DNA from: a virus
Virus record (IMG/VR): IMGVR_UViG_3300026136_000413
Location: 1-28,980 of that record
Direction: 5' to 3' (one strand)
Length of the DNA stretch: 28,980 nt
Positions 21,764 through 28,016 of this stretch are shown here, piece after piece (the stretch's first letter is position 1; every line of letters starts with the position of its first letter). The position numbers and the translations under genes are program-made. Under the pieces are notes generated by a model. It searched no databases, was not told where the DNA came from, and saw only the letters and a program-made list of their open reading frames with translations.

Positions 21764-22390
21764 CTGCTTGTTGATCCATTTGGCTAGGCCTTCGTAGGTC
21801 TCTTGGAAAACATTCTTGTGTGCTTTCCATGTATCAGGCATTTTCCAATCCTCCTGATTTACCACCACCCACCTGCAGTCGGAATGTTCAAACAATTTTT
21901 CAAATTGGTATATCCAGTATCTTGGATCAACTGGCCTTTTGATATAGGTGTAGCCTTTGGAGCCTTTGTAAATGTTGTTCACGCCTTCCGGACCCTTATG
22001 CTCACCTATTCCGTATAGATCCATTCCCACTAAAAAGATCGCTTTGGGTTTGAAATTCATTCCAACCAGTGCGGCGAATTGTCCGGTGCCCCAGTGGAAA
22101 GGATCGTCCTGCCTTTTGTCGCCTTCGTAGGGTAGTTCGGGAACACACTTAACATTTGACCAATAAGCAAATTGTTCATACCAATTTTTCCTTGTGTAGA
22201 TGGTTGTGTTTTTGCCACAAGTATTTGCGGCTTCTTGACACATATGACGATCACATGCCACAACATATTCTAGATTGTGGTCACGGAATATGGCGTTACA
22301 GCCAACCATTGTGGTAATACCTTTGAGTGGTGTTAGATCAAAACCTCTCCTAGATTCACCATTGCCGATCACACTTACAAACTTGGTCAT
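21749..22390 (-). CDS. sialyltransferase-fold protein (GT42/DUF115-like), copy B
   Basis: A 213-residue paralogue of the protein at 17065-17808. It shares IGNGESR (8-14) and GCNAIFRDH (30-38), and has GTGQFAAL (101-108) plus IFLVGMDLYG (118-127) in place of the TSG...G.K.IYLSGIDF block of CstII-like enzymes. The same motif order as copy A with low overall identity points to an old duplication. C-terminal part: Trp-rich (DPRYWIYQFEKLF, WVVVNQEDW). Inferred: sugar transfer to a virion or cell surface component. A TTAAAT box lies 6 bases before the ATG but no -35 box, so its promoter is unclear. The 72 bases upstream are otherwise unexplained. Confidence 0.6.
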   Translation of the reverse strand: MTKFVSVIGNGESRRGFDLTPLKGITTMVGCNAIFRDHNLEYVVACDRHMCQEAANTCGKNTTIYTRKNWYEQFAYWSNVKCVPELPYEGDKRQDDPFHWGTGQFAALVGMNFKPKAIFLVGMDLYGIGEHKGPEGVNNIYKGSKGYTYIKRPVDPRYWIYQFEKLFEHSDCRWVVVNQEDWKMPDTWKAHKNVFQETYEGLAKWINKQLTKK

Positions 22391-22462
22391 AATGCTATTT
22401 AATCACCCCTTTAAACGCACACAGACGCCTGTACACTGCTGGTAAAATTGATCTGCATAAAG

Positions 22463-22732
22463 TTATACATCTGAGTCATTTTCGTGGATTAAATGCCATA
22501 CGGTCAGGTATCTGTCCCATGCTTTTTGTAAAGCAGGATACTTTCTTCTGAGCTCGATCGCCTCTGTTCCCACCATTTCTATCTCTGAAAATGCCTGTTG
22601 ATTGTCCTTGGCTTTTTGGCTTTGTTCTATCAAAATCTGTTCACCGTTTGGTAATTGTTGATACACAGTTTCTCCACCATCAGGTGACGTATAAATTGGT
22701 GCTGGAATTCTTCGCCTCTTGATTCTTTTCAT
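22463..22732 (-). CDS. conserved-type small phage protein
   Basis: An 89-residue protein. It starts with a basic segment (KRIKRRRIPAPIYTSPDGGETVYQQLPNG). It ends with a helix containing ELRRKYPALQKAWDRYLTVWHLI. I recall a small protein of this pattern in T4-like marine phages (RRIPAPxYTSPDGG... RRKYPALQ.AW), with no assigned function. No membrane segment or catalytic motif. The start overlaps the HIT gene's stop (TAATG), so it is produced together with it. Confidence 0.65.
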   Translation of the reverse strand: MKRIKRRRIPAPIYTSPDGGETVYQQLPNGEQILIEQSQKAKDNQQAFSEIEMVGTEAIELRRKYPALQKAWDRYLTVWHLIHENDSDV

Positions 22733-23133
22733 TAGTAGTGTTCTCTGTGGTCTGCTCCAGGATGTGCATATCTGATACCACCATAATGTTCTGCGTCATC
22801 GTCGTGCCTTGGTATGAAGTGTATGTGTGGCCACAGTATTGTCTGTCCGGCACAACGTCCTATGTTCATGCCCATGTTGAAGCCTTTCATTTTGCCTTCC
22901 TTGATCCAACGGTCGCCATACTCATAAGCAAGTTCATATGATTTGCCTATGTATTCTGGATTGTTTTTTTTGGGTATGAAAAGTGTGTGTCCTTCTACAC
23001 AAGGAAACTTGTCATTGAAAACGCCTGTGTACTCATTCTCAAAGAAAGGTGTGTCGTTTCCAAGCCAGGTCGATTCTTCGTAAGTGTCTATTGCTTCAAA
23101 TGGTTTCTTGTAGATAGGTTTTCGCGATTGCAT
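22732..23133 (-). CDS. HIT-family protein
   Basis: A 133-residue histidine-triad protein, the usual size. FPCVEGHTLFIPKK (43-56) matches the nucleotide-binding strand and turn of the family. NIGRCAGQTILWPHIHFIPRHDDD holds the triad, in the variant form W101-x-H103-x-H105, where the first His is Trp but the presumed nucleophile H103 and the last His are kept. GGIRYAHPG (118-126) parallels the GGVRxxIPG block of phage and bacterial HIT hydrolases with the WPH form. The family hydrolyses nucleotide conjugates such as diadenosine polyphosphates; the substrate here is unknown. It overlaps the 119-residue gene by 38 bases and the 89-residue gene by one base. Confidence 0.82.
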   Translation of the reverse strand: MQSRKPIYKKPFEAIDTYEESTWLGNDTPFFENEYTGVFNDKFPCVEGHTLFIPKKNNPEYIGKSYELAYEYGDRWIKEGKMKGFNMGMNIGRCAGQTILWPHIHFIPRHDDDAEHYGGIRYAHPGADHREHY

Positions 23134-23455
23134 TTGTTTTTATGATTCCTATCTTTATATTACTACTATTTGGTTTGTGTTGCAATCTAATTTTTTCCCA
23201 ATACTTTGTCTTTGGCACTGATGTATTGTGTTCAAGCACGTTCAATAAATTTACCAGTGCTTTCCTCACCTTTTCGGCGCCCCCATGTTTTTTACAGGTA
23301 TCTGATCTTCCCACGTCAACAATTTTTGAATTGATTTTAATCTTGTAAACACATGGCAACCTAATCCATTTGGTCACAGGATCTTTCCTGTGCGTTATTT
23401 TATAATCTTTAATTGTGTAGAGGTCTTGGATACTGTACCATTTAATATCTGGCAT
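23096..23455 (-). CDS. unknown protein, possible degenerate GIY-YIG-like fold
   Basis: A 119-residue basic protein. The section LPCVYKIKINSKIVDVGRSDTCKKHGG (33-59) has the spacing of a GIY-YIG core (VYxI, then the VG of a YIG-like strand) followed by a basic helix (EKVRKALVNLLNVLE). The Tyr residues of both motifs are missing or changed (CVY and DVG), and the catalytic Arg and Glu cannot be placed, so nuclease activity is doubtful. It ends inside the HIT gene (38-base overlap) and starts inside the exonuclease gene (14-base overlap). I make no functional claim. Confidence 0.55.
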   Translation of the reverse strand: MPDIKWYSIQDLYTIKDYKITHRKDPVTKWIRLPCVYKIKINSKIVDVGRSDTCKKHGGAEKVRKALVNLLNVLEHNTSVPKTKYWEKIRLQHKPNSSNIKIGIIKTNAIAKTYLQETI

Positions 23456-23981
23456 TTTTGATTCCTAGTTGCTTGTAAACCTTCTGTACTTTTTTTGCTT
23501 GGAAGTAGCAGTCTTCTAGTGCATTGTGTAAACCTGTCCTTTTTTCATCTAAGTCACGTGGTACCAGACTAAACAATGTTCTGCTATCTCTGATCTGCCA
23601 ATAGTTCCATGGAACAGGTATACCTATTTGAGCATAAAGGTTTTGGAGTATCGCATAGTCGAAAAGTGGTCCTTGGCACCAGAACACGTCAACACCAACA
23701 CACCATTTGTTGAGCGTTTTGATCATTGCATCTATGGATATTCTGTCTTTGTCGCCTAGTGCTTCTTCCATGATTTCTGGATCCTGTTTGCCCCACCAAT
23801 CCAGGGTGTCTTGCATTACATCTCTGCCCATTTCTGTCTGTGAGTCAACGTCAACACGGAAATACATTCCTTGTGCAGGCTCAACATTTGTGTATGGATC
23901 AAACTTAACACCACCTACTGTCAGTATAGTAGCATTTGGATTTGTGCTTAAAGTTTCCAGATCTATCATAGCATGAATCAT
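23442..23981 (-). CDS. DEDDh 3'-5' exonuclease
   Basis: A 179-residue protein of the RNase T/DnaQ fold. The four acidic residues and the His are present: D7 and E9 in MIDLETLST, D108 in QGPLFDYAIL, H152 and D157 in LHNALEDCYF. That is the DEDDh signature. The single-domain form with an ETLSTNPNATILTVG strand resembles the ExoVIII-like/Rv2179c-like and phage DexA-type nucleases. Probable role: degradation of nucleic acid ends or RNA in infection. Translation could start at residue 5 (MIDLET), but the first ATG (23981) is 6 bases after a perfect TATAAT, a leaderless arrangement. It overlaps the downstream 119-residue gene by 14 bases. Confidence 0.88.
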   Translation of the reverse strand: MIHAMIDLETLSTNPNATILTVGGVKFDPYTNVEPAQGMYFRVDVDSQTEMGRDVMQDTLDWWGKQDPEIMEEALGDKDRISIDAMIKTLNKWCVGVDVFWCQGPLFDYAILQNLYAQIGIPVPWNYWQIRDSRTLFSLVPRDLDEKRTGLHNALEDCYFQAKKVQKVYKQLGIKNARY

Positions 23982-23987
23982 AGCACA

Positions 23988-24015
23988 ATTATACTACTGA
24001 TCTACAAATTGTCAA
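23988..24015 (-). promoter_or_regulatory. sigma70-like promoter, leaderless geometry (exonuclease)
   Basis: Minus-strand TTGACA (24010-24015), 16-base spacer, TATAAT (23988-23993), then 6 bases to the ATG at 23981. Both boxes are perfect, in the 35-base gap after the upstream oxygenase gene. Confidence 0.68.
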
Positions 24016-24016
24016 C

Positions 24017-24760
24017 TTATGCTTGGTTGGTAAAGAATATCAAACTTTGTTTGGTAGTTATACCATTGGCCAGGAAATTGTCTGCACAATGCAATTGATC
24101 TTGATCCCACACCACACAACCGCCTGGCTCCCATTTGTATAGATTGTCTATCTCAAGGCCTTCGAGATACTCGTAAGGCATATGACTGAAATATTTCTTG
24201 TGTTCTTCTCTTGATATCTTGAACCCATCTGCGAGGTAATGAATACCTGGTTTGTCGTATGGTCTTTTCCACGTGCTTTGATCTGTGTTGCCCTTTTCAC
24301 CTGTGTTCGAATCCTTGTTGCCTTCGAGATAATTCCTTTGTTTGAAAGCAATGGTGTATGTATCTCTCCAGGCCTCATCATCGCTTTTCACATCAAGAGG
24401 CACTAGCACTGCTTTGTATGGGATTTGGTCTTTGTACCATCTCAAGTCAGCATGTATCTTCCATGGGATAATTGCTTCTTGCCATGCAAAAAAATCTAAC
24501 TTGTAGTCGCCTATTATGTTTGTGAGAGGGCCATGAAATATTTCCCTAAGAATACCTCCCTCTGGGTCATTAAAACTTGCACCCGAATATTTGCTGGTGC
24601 CTCCTACCTCTGGCCAATTTATTTTGCCTATCATCTTTTGCAGTGTTTGTAGTTCTGCATCGCCAATGAAATTGTTATGGCCTTTGCTAGGCGTATCGTT
24701 CGCCTTCATTTGTGATACCTGTGCTTCGTTGTATCTGTTATCTAGGTAAGTGTGGTACAT
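24017..24760 (-). CDS. 2OG-Fe(II) oxygenase-like protein
   Basis: A 247-residue protein. The iron triad is visible: H103 and D105 in KIHADLRWY (HxD) and H224 in DQDQLHCADNF. K237 (ITTKQSLIFF) is at the place of the 2-oxoglutarate-binding basic residue, and the sheet segments PYKAVLVPLDV and CVVWDQDQLHC fit a double-stranded beta helix. Middle residues 135-175 are an insertion, highly charged (NYLEGNKDSNTGEKGNTDQS). The N-terminus has a helix-rich lead. Substrate unknown; it differs from the other oxygenase-like protein (2694-3719), so the phage has two. A weak TTGACA-17-TAAGTT promoter lies 6 bases before the ATG. Confidence 0.68.
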   Translation of the reverse strand: MYHTYLDNRYNEAQVSQMKANDTPSKGHNNFIGDAELQTLQKMIGKINWPEVGGTSKYSGASFNDPEGGILREIFHGPLTNIIGDYKLDFFAWQEAIIPWKIHADLRWYKDQIPYKAVLVPLDVKSDDEAWRDTYTIAFKQRNYLEGNKDSNTGEKGNTDQSTWKRPYDKPGIHYLADGFKISREEHKKYFSHMPYEYLEGLEIDNLYKWEPGGCVVWDQDQLHCADNFLANGITTKQSLIFFTNQA

Positions 24761-24766
24761 GGTAAT

Positions 24767-24795
24767 AACTTACTACAAAAATATGTATTTGTCAA
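24767..24795 (-). promoter_or_regulatory. possible sigma70-like promoter, leaderless geometry (oxygenase)
   Basis: Minus-strand TTGACA (24790-24795), 17-base spacer, then TAAGTT (24767-24772, three of six matches to TATAAT) and 6 bases to the ATG at 24760. Weaker than the other members of the group. Confidence 0.4.
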
Positions 24796-24812
24796 TAATA
24801 GTTATTTTGCAG

Positions 24813-25064
24813 TTAGATGGCTTTTGAATTATCAGGAACTAATGTAGGTTTACCGCCCATTTCTAGCATTTTTTGGAATTCTGAAAATTGATTTTCATCG
24901 AAACAGTGGACCTCACCTGAAGACTGTGGATACATCTGTTGCATCATTAAGGAAGTATCTTTGGCCACTTCATAGCATGATGCGTGGTCGTCGTATGTTG
25001 TCTGCTCAAAGATGGCCTGACAATCCACACCAAAACATATTATTACTACCATGATAAATTTCAT
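24813..25064 (-). CDS. small exported protein with signal peptide
   Basis: An 83-residue protein. The ATG at 25064 (sequence MKFIMVVIICFGVDCQA) is preferred to an in-frame TTG because a ribosome site AGGAGAG precedes it and it yields a clean signal peptide, cut near VDCQA (residues 13-17). The mature part has several Cys (ASCYEV; VHCFDENQF) that may form a disulfide in the periplasm, and a C-terminus without structure. I recall small secreted proteins of this style in marine T4-like phages, with no known function. A TAAATA box lies in the end of the upstream gene. Confidence 0.65.
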   Translation of the reverse strand: MKFIMVVIICFGVDCQAIFEQTTYDDHASCYEVAKDTSLMMQQMYPQSSGEVHCFDENQFSEFQKMLEMGGKPTLVPDNSKAI

Positions 25065-25089
25065 TCTCTCTCTCCTGACCAAAAAATAT

Positions 25090-25320
25090 TTACTTGCGAT
25101 CTTGTTGTCGGAAAGTACGCACTTTAGTTCTCAACCTTATAAGGTCGTTGTCCAACATACGTATTCTGTCTATGAGAGCGATTAATGTCTTTGAAGTCGA
25201 ACCCAGTTTGGGTGTTATCTCTGTTGTTATGAATTTCCAAAGGAAATAAATGAAGTATGCTAAAAAGAACACTGCCACTGTGGGAAATCCGTAGTCGTTT
25301 ATCAATGCCACTAGGTCCAT
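25090..25320 (-). CDS. one-TM membrane protein with basic coiled-coil tail, tandem copy 1
   Basis: A 76-residue protein with an N-terminal transmembrane helix (residues 11-33, DYGFPTVAVFFLAYFIYFLWKFI). A charged helix of heptad-like character follows (LIALIDRIRMLDNDLIRLRTKVRTF). It overlaps by one base (TAATG) the next copy at 25320-25598. Two TM-plus-helix proteins in tandem resemble holin or accessory lysis proteins, or a membrane anchor of the cyclase operon, but no lysis gene is beside them. The function is open. Confidence 0.6.
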   Translation of the reverse strand: MDLVALINDYGFPTVAVFFLAYFIYFLWKFITTEITPKLGSTSKTLIALIDRIRMLDNDLIRLRTKVRTFRQQDRK

Positions 25321-25598
25321 TAGTCTTTCCTCGCATCTGTTTTTCCGTCAGCACGTGCTATCCTATCGGTGTCGATAGGTATACCCAATTGCTCGGAAAC
25401 TTCTTGATCTATTTTTATGATATCGTTATTCATTGTTTTGACTCTGTTGTCTAACTGTGTAATTACAGTTTCGATAAACTTAATCGAATTTACGATGCCA
25501 TTAAGAATATATTTTATAATGAACAGTATGAACACACCCATACCAGCCGTAGCGGCTATTGGTAATCCTAAATCTGCAACTATTGTCCAAAAATTCAT
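25320..25598 (-). CDS. one-TM membrane protein with coiled-coil tail, tandem copy 2
   Basis: A 92-residue protein with the same plan as its downstream neighbour: a transmembrane helix at 9-31 (LGLPIAATAGMGVFILFIIKYI), a helical tail (SIKFIETVITQLDNRVKTMNNDIIKID) and a charged C-terminus. Both N-termini align (LVALINDYGFPTVAV against WTIVADLGLPIAATA), which suggests a tandem duplication. It begins 11 bases after the CHASE2 cyclase gene. Like copy 1, it could be a holin-like protein or an anchor for another partner. Confidence 0.6.
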   Translation of the reverse strand: MNFWTIVADLGLPIAATAGMGVFILFIIKYILNGIVNSIKFIETVITQLDNRVKTMNNDIIKIDQEVSEQLGIPIDTDRIARADGKTDARKD

Positions 25599-25609
25599 TA
25601 TATGTGTAT

Positions 25610-27535
25610 TTAATCTTTGATAGTGTACACTTTTATTTCTTCAGTTTTACCCTTGACAGTGATGCTGTCTATGTATTCGAATGGATATGCTGTCTCTATT
25701 GTGTGCCTTGTTTCCTCACCAATCACTATGGTCTTACCTAATGTTTTGGATGAACTTTCCAGTCTACTTGCAAGATTAACTGCGTCACCTATCACAGAGT
25801 AATCAAATCTCTGTTCGGACCCCATATTGCCAACCAAGGCTTCTCCTGTGTTGATGCCTATTCCTATGTTGATTTGCGGAAGTCCCTCAGCAACCAAACG
25901 TATGTTTAATTCTTTTAACGCCACTTGCATTTCTATTGCACTTTTAATAGCCATTTCTCTATGTTTAGGATTATCTATGGGAGCGTTCCAGAATGCCATT
26001 ATACAATCTCCCATAAACTTGTCTATGGTTCCACCATTGGCAATAATGACATCTGTCATACGTGTTAGGAACCTATTGATCAGTTTTGTGAGACCTTCCG
26101 GATTGCCCTTGTACTTCTCGCTTATGGGTGTAAACCCTCTTATGTCTGAGAACAAGAAAGTCATGTTCCTTGTCTCACCGCCTAGTTTCAAAAGCGAAGG
26201 ATCTTTCTGTAATTTTTTAACCATGCCTGGATCTAGATAATGTTCGAATTGTTTCTTGATCTGTTTTCGTAATCTGCTTTGCGTAGCAAAATTATTGTAG
26301 GTGCTGTGTGACCAAATCAAAAATATGTAGAGCACTGCAAATGATGGATCAACTAGAAATCCTTTGTTTGCGTATGCAATAAATGATGCATAACTTATAC
26401 CACCTGTCACAAATAAAAGTAAAGGAACAGAAAATAACACCGACACCCTAGGTATCAGTAATATCATTAAAAGACCAAGTAAACCTATAAAAATTATTTC
26501 ATATGTATCTGCCTGCGGCGTCCTTAGTAGATGTTTACCAGTCAAAAGTGTGTCCAATGCCTGAGCACTAATCATCTGATCTGTTGTCAAACCATGTGGT
26601 GTGTATTTCAACACACTGAGTCCAGCGGCATCCATGCCCACCACAACAATTCTGCCTTTTATCTTGTTCTCATTAAATTCGCCAGAAAAGACTTCAGTGG
26701 CGGACATCTGCACATACTTTTGTGGATCAGCATAATTTATATACATTTCTGCATTATGATTGACCGGTATACCGGCTTTCTTACTGACAAGCACTTCATC
26801 TATTCCGTGTTCTTTTGCTATGACTTTAATCCTTTTGGAACCGTTTAGTAATCTAACATTTTCTAGTATCATGCTTGGATAAATTTTTCCGTTGATCCTT
26901 ATCAGCACGGGCATCTTTCTAACCACGGCATCTGGTTCAGGTGATGTAACATTCACGCCCATTCCAACCACTCCTGCACTTATCTTCTGTGTTGGTGAAA
27001 CTATACCTAGGTATTCATACAGCCAAGGTTTGACATTTCCTTTTTCAATTATCTGTGTTGTGCTTGGTAACTCTACACTGCTTTGGTTCTTTACACTCAT
27101 CAATATAACTGCCCTGCCGGATTCTTTCAACACGGTTGAAAATACAGCGTCGGTATCTAACAGTACAGCACCCAACTGGTCTCTTAATTCATTTGTCATG
27201 GGCATACTTTTTAGATACTCCGTCCCACTCATCCTGTCAGGTTCTGCAAACAGTATGTTGTAGTTGACAAGCACCGCTCCTGCGTCTGCTATCGTGGCGT
27301 GTAGCATGGCCATCACGTGCCTGGGCCATGGCCACTGTCCATATCTTTCTAGGTCCTTTTCGGTGATGTTGATTACAGTGACCGAATCACTGATAGTTTC
27401 TCTAGGATGTATCTGTTGGAAATAGTCCCAGGTTTTGTATCTCAAAGTTTTCACTGTGTCGCCGTTGTCTATCCTTATTCCCAACAATACAGCGGCTACG
27501 ATTATGACCATCCATATGCTTGTTAGTATCCTCAT
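25610..27535 (-). CDS. CHASE2-domain adenylyl cyclase (class III)
   Basis: A 641-residue membrane enzyme. Order: a TM helix (5-20); a CHASE2 sensor domain (about 30-335) with SVTVINITEKDLERYGQWPWPRH and VLVNYNILFAEPD; three TM helices (about 344-410); and a class III cyclase domain (about 455-640). The sensor lies outside the membrane and the catalytic part in the cytosol. Cyclase residues: D464 in LFSDIRGFTP and D510 in FMGDCIMAF (metal), K506 and D578 in RFDYSVIGDA (adenine selection), N587 and R591 in VNLASR (transition state). All are kept, so cAMP from ATP is expected. It is unusual in a phage. It starts inside the preceding membrane-protein gene (ATGA overlap) and ends 11 bases before the one-TM gene pair. 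Confidence 0.9.
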   Translation of the reverse strand: MRILTSIWMVIIVAAVLLGIRIDNGDTVKTLRYKTWDYFQQIHPRETISDSVTVINITEKDLERYGQWPWPRHVMAMLHATIADAGAVLVNYNILFAEPDRMSGTEYLKSMPMTNELRDQLGAVLLDTDAVFSTVLKESGRAVILMSVKNQSSVELPSTTQIIEKGNVKPWLYEYLGIVSPTQKISAGVVGMGVNVTSPEPDAVVRKMPVLIRINGKIYPSMILENVRLLNGSKRIKVIAKEHGIDEVLVSKKAGIPVNHNAEMYINYADPQKYVQMSATEVFSGEFNENKIKGRIVVVGMDAAGLSVLKYTPHGLTTDQMISAQALDTLLTGKHLLRTPQADTYEIIFIGLLGLLMILLIPRVSVLFSVPLLLFVTGGISYASFIAYANKGFLVDPSFAVLYIFLIWSHSTYNNFATQSRLRKQIKKQFEHYLDPGMVKKLQKDPSLLKLGGETRNMTFLFSDIRGFTPISEKYKGNPEGLTKLINRFLTRMTDVIIANGGTIDKFMGDCIMAFWNAPIDNPKHREMAIKSAIEMQVALKELNIRLVAEGLPQINIGIGINTGEALVGNMGSEQRFDYSVIGDAVNLASRLESSSKTLGKTIVIGEETRHTIETAYPFEYIDSITVKGKTEEIKVYTIKD

Positions 27536-27894
27536 TCTAGTTCCTTCATTCCCTCATATATGCCAGTTGTAAAAGCAATAATCAAAAGCAATACAATTAA
27601 TATGGCAGGACTTAATAACCATAGGTACCAGTAGTAACGGAATATGTTCTGTCCTTTTTCAAGTCTAATTTTTCTATTGTCGATGAACCAATGCACAATT
27701 CTTTTTATGAAATTTTTAACGTGTTGGTTTATAAACTTTGCCAACAGCCAACGTATCACTCTCATAACGATCAGTATGGGAGAACTCAACACGTCAAACA
27801 CTATCAGGAACACGTCTACACTGAAGTCTACGATGTTATCAGCGGTGCAGGCCTTACGCCATCTTTCCTTGATTGTTAATTTTTTATCGCTCAT
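27532..27894 (-). CDS. two-helix membrane protein
   Basis: A 120-residue protein beginning MSDKKLTIKERW. The ATG at 27894 overlaps the stop of the 41-residue gene (ATGA) and follows GGAGGCGG, so the longer frame upstream is rejected. Hydrophobic segments stand at about 25-52 (FSVDVFLIVFDVLSSPILIVMRVI) and 93-113 (LSPAILIVLLLIIAFTTGIY), with a basic amphipathic region between (KNFIKRIVHWFIDNRK). It is thus likely an inner-membrane protein with a basic cytosolic loop. No family is recognised. It is in the same overlapping run as the cyclase and the HlyD-type gene. Confidence 0.65.
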   Translation of the reverse strand: MSDKKLTIKERWRKACTADNIVDFSVDVFLIVFDVLSSPILIVMRVIRWLLAKFINQHVKNFIKRIVHWFIDNRKIRLEKGQNIFRYYWYLWLLSPAILIVLLLIIAFTTGIYEGMKELE

Positions 27895-28016
27895 CCGCCT
27901 CCGAATCCTGTCCAGTTCCATGGGTCTTTGAATTTATCCTCAACAGATTTGTGAGGTTTGGCCGTGCACCTTATACAAAGTCCAACTAGTATTCCTATCA
28001 AAAACCAACTCAACAT
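27891..28016 (-). CDS. 41-residue one-TM membrane protein
   Basis: A very short gene: ATG at 28016 overlaps the stop of the HlyD-type gene (TAATG), and its TGA overlaps the next ATG (ATGA). The product begins with a membrane helix MLSWFLIGILVGLCIRC and ends with DPWNWTGFGGG. Its upstream extension in the same frame is only a shadow of the HlyD-type gene. The flush overlaps on both sides are the main support; no family is recognised. It may be a small subunit of the membrane complex. Confidence 0.62.
   Translation of the reverse strand: MLSWFLIGILVGLCIRCTAKPHKSVEDKFKDPWNWTGFGGG

Noticed and set aside
23096-23455. Active GIY-YIG nuclease
   Set aside because: The tyrosines of both motifs and the catalytic Arg and Glu cannot be placed; only a vague fold similarity is kept.
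25087-25092. TAAATA as a late promoter for the exported protein gene, and a similar one at 25607-25612
   Set aside because: The hexamer is frequent in AT-rich sequence and both lie at gene ends without further support, so they are not listed as features.
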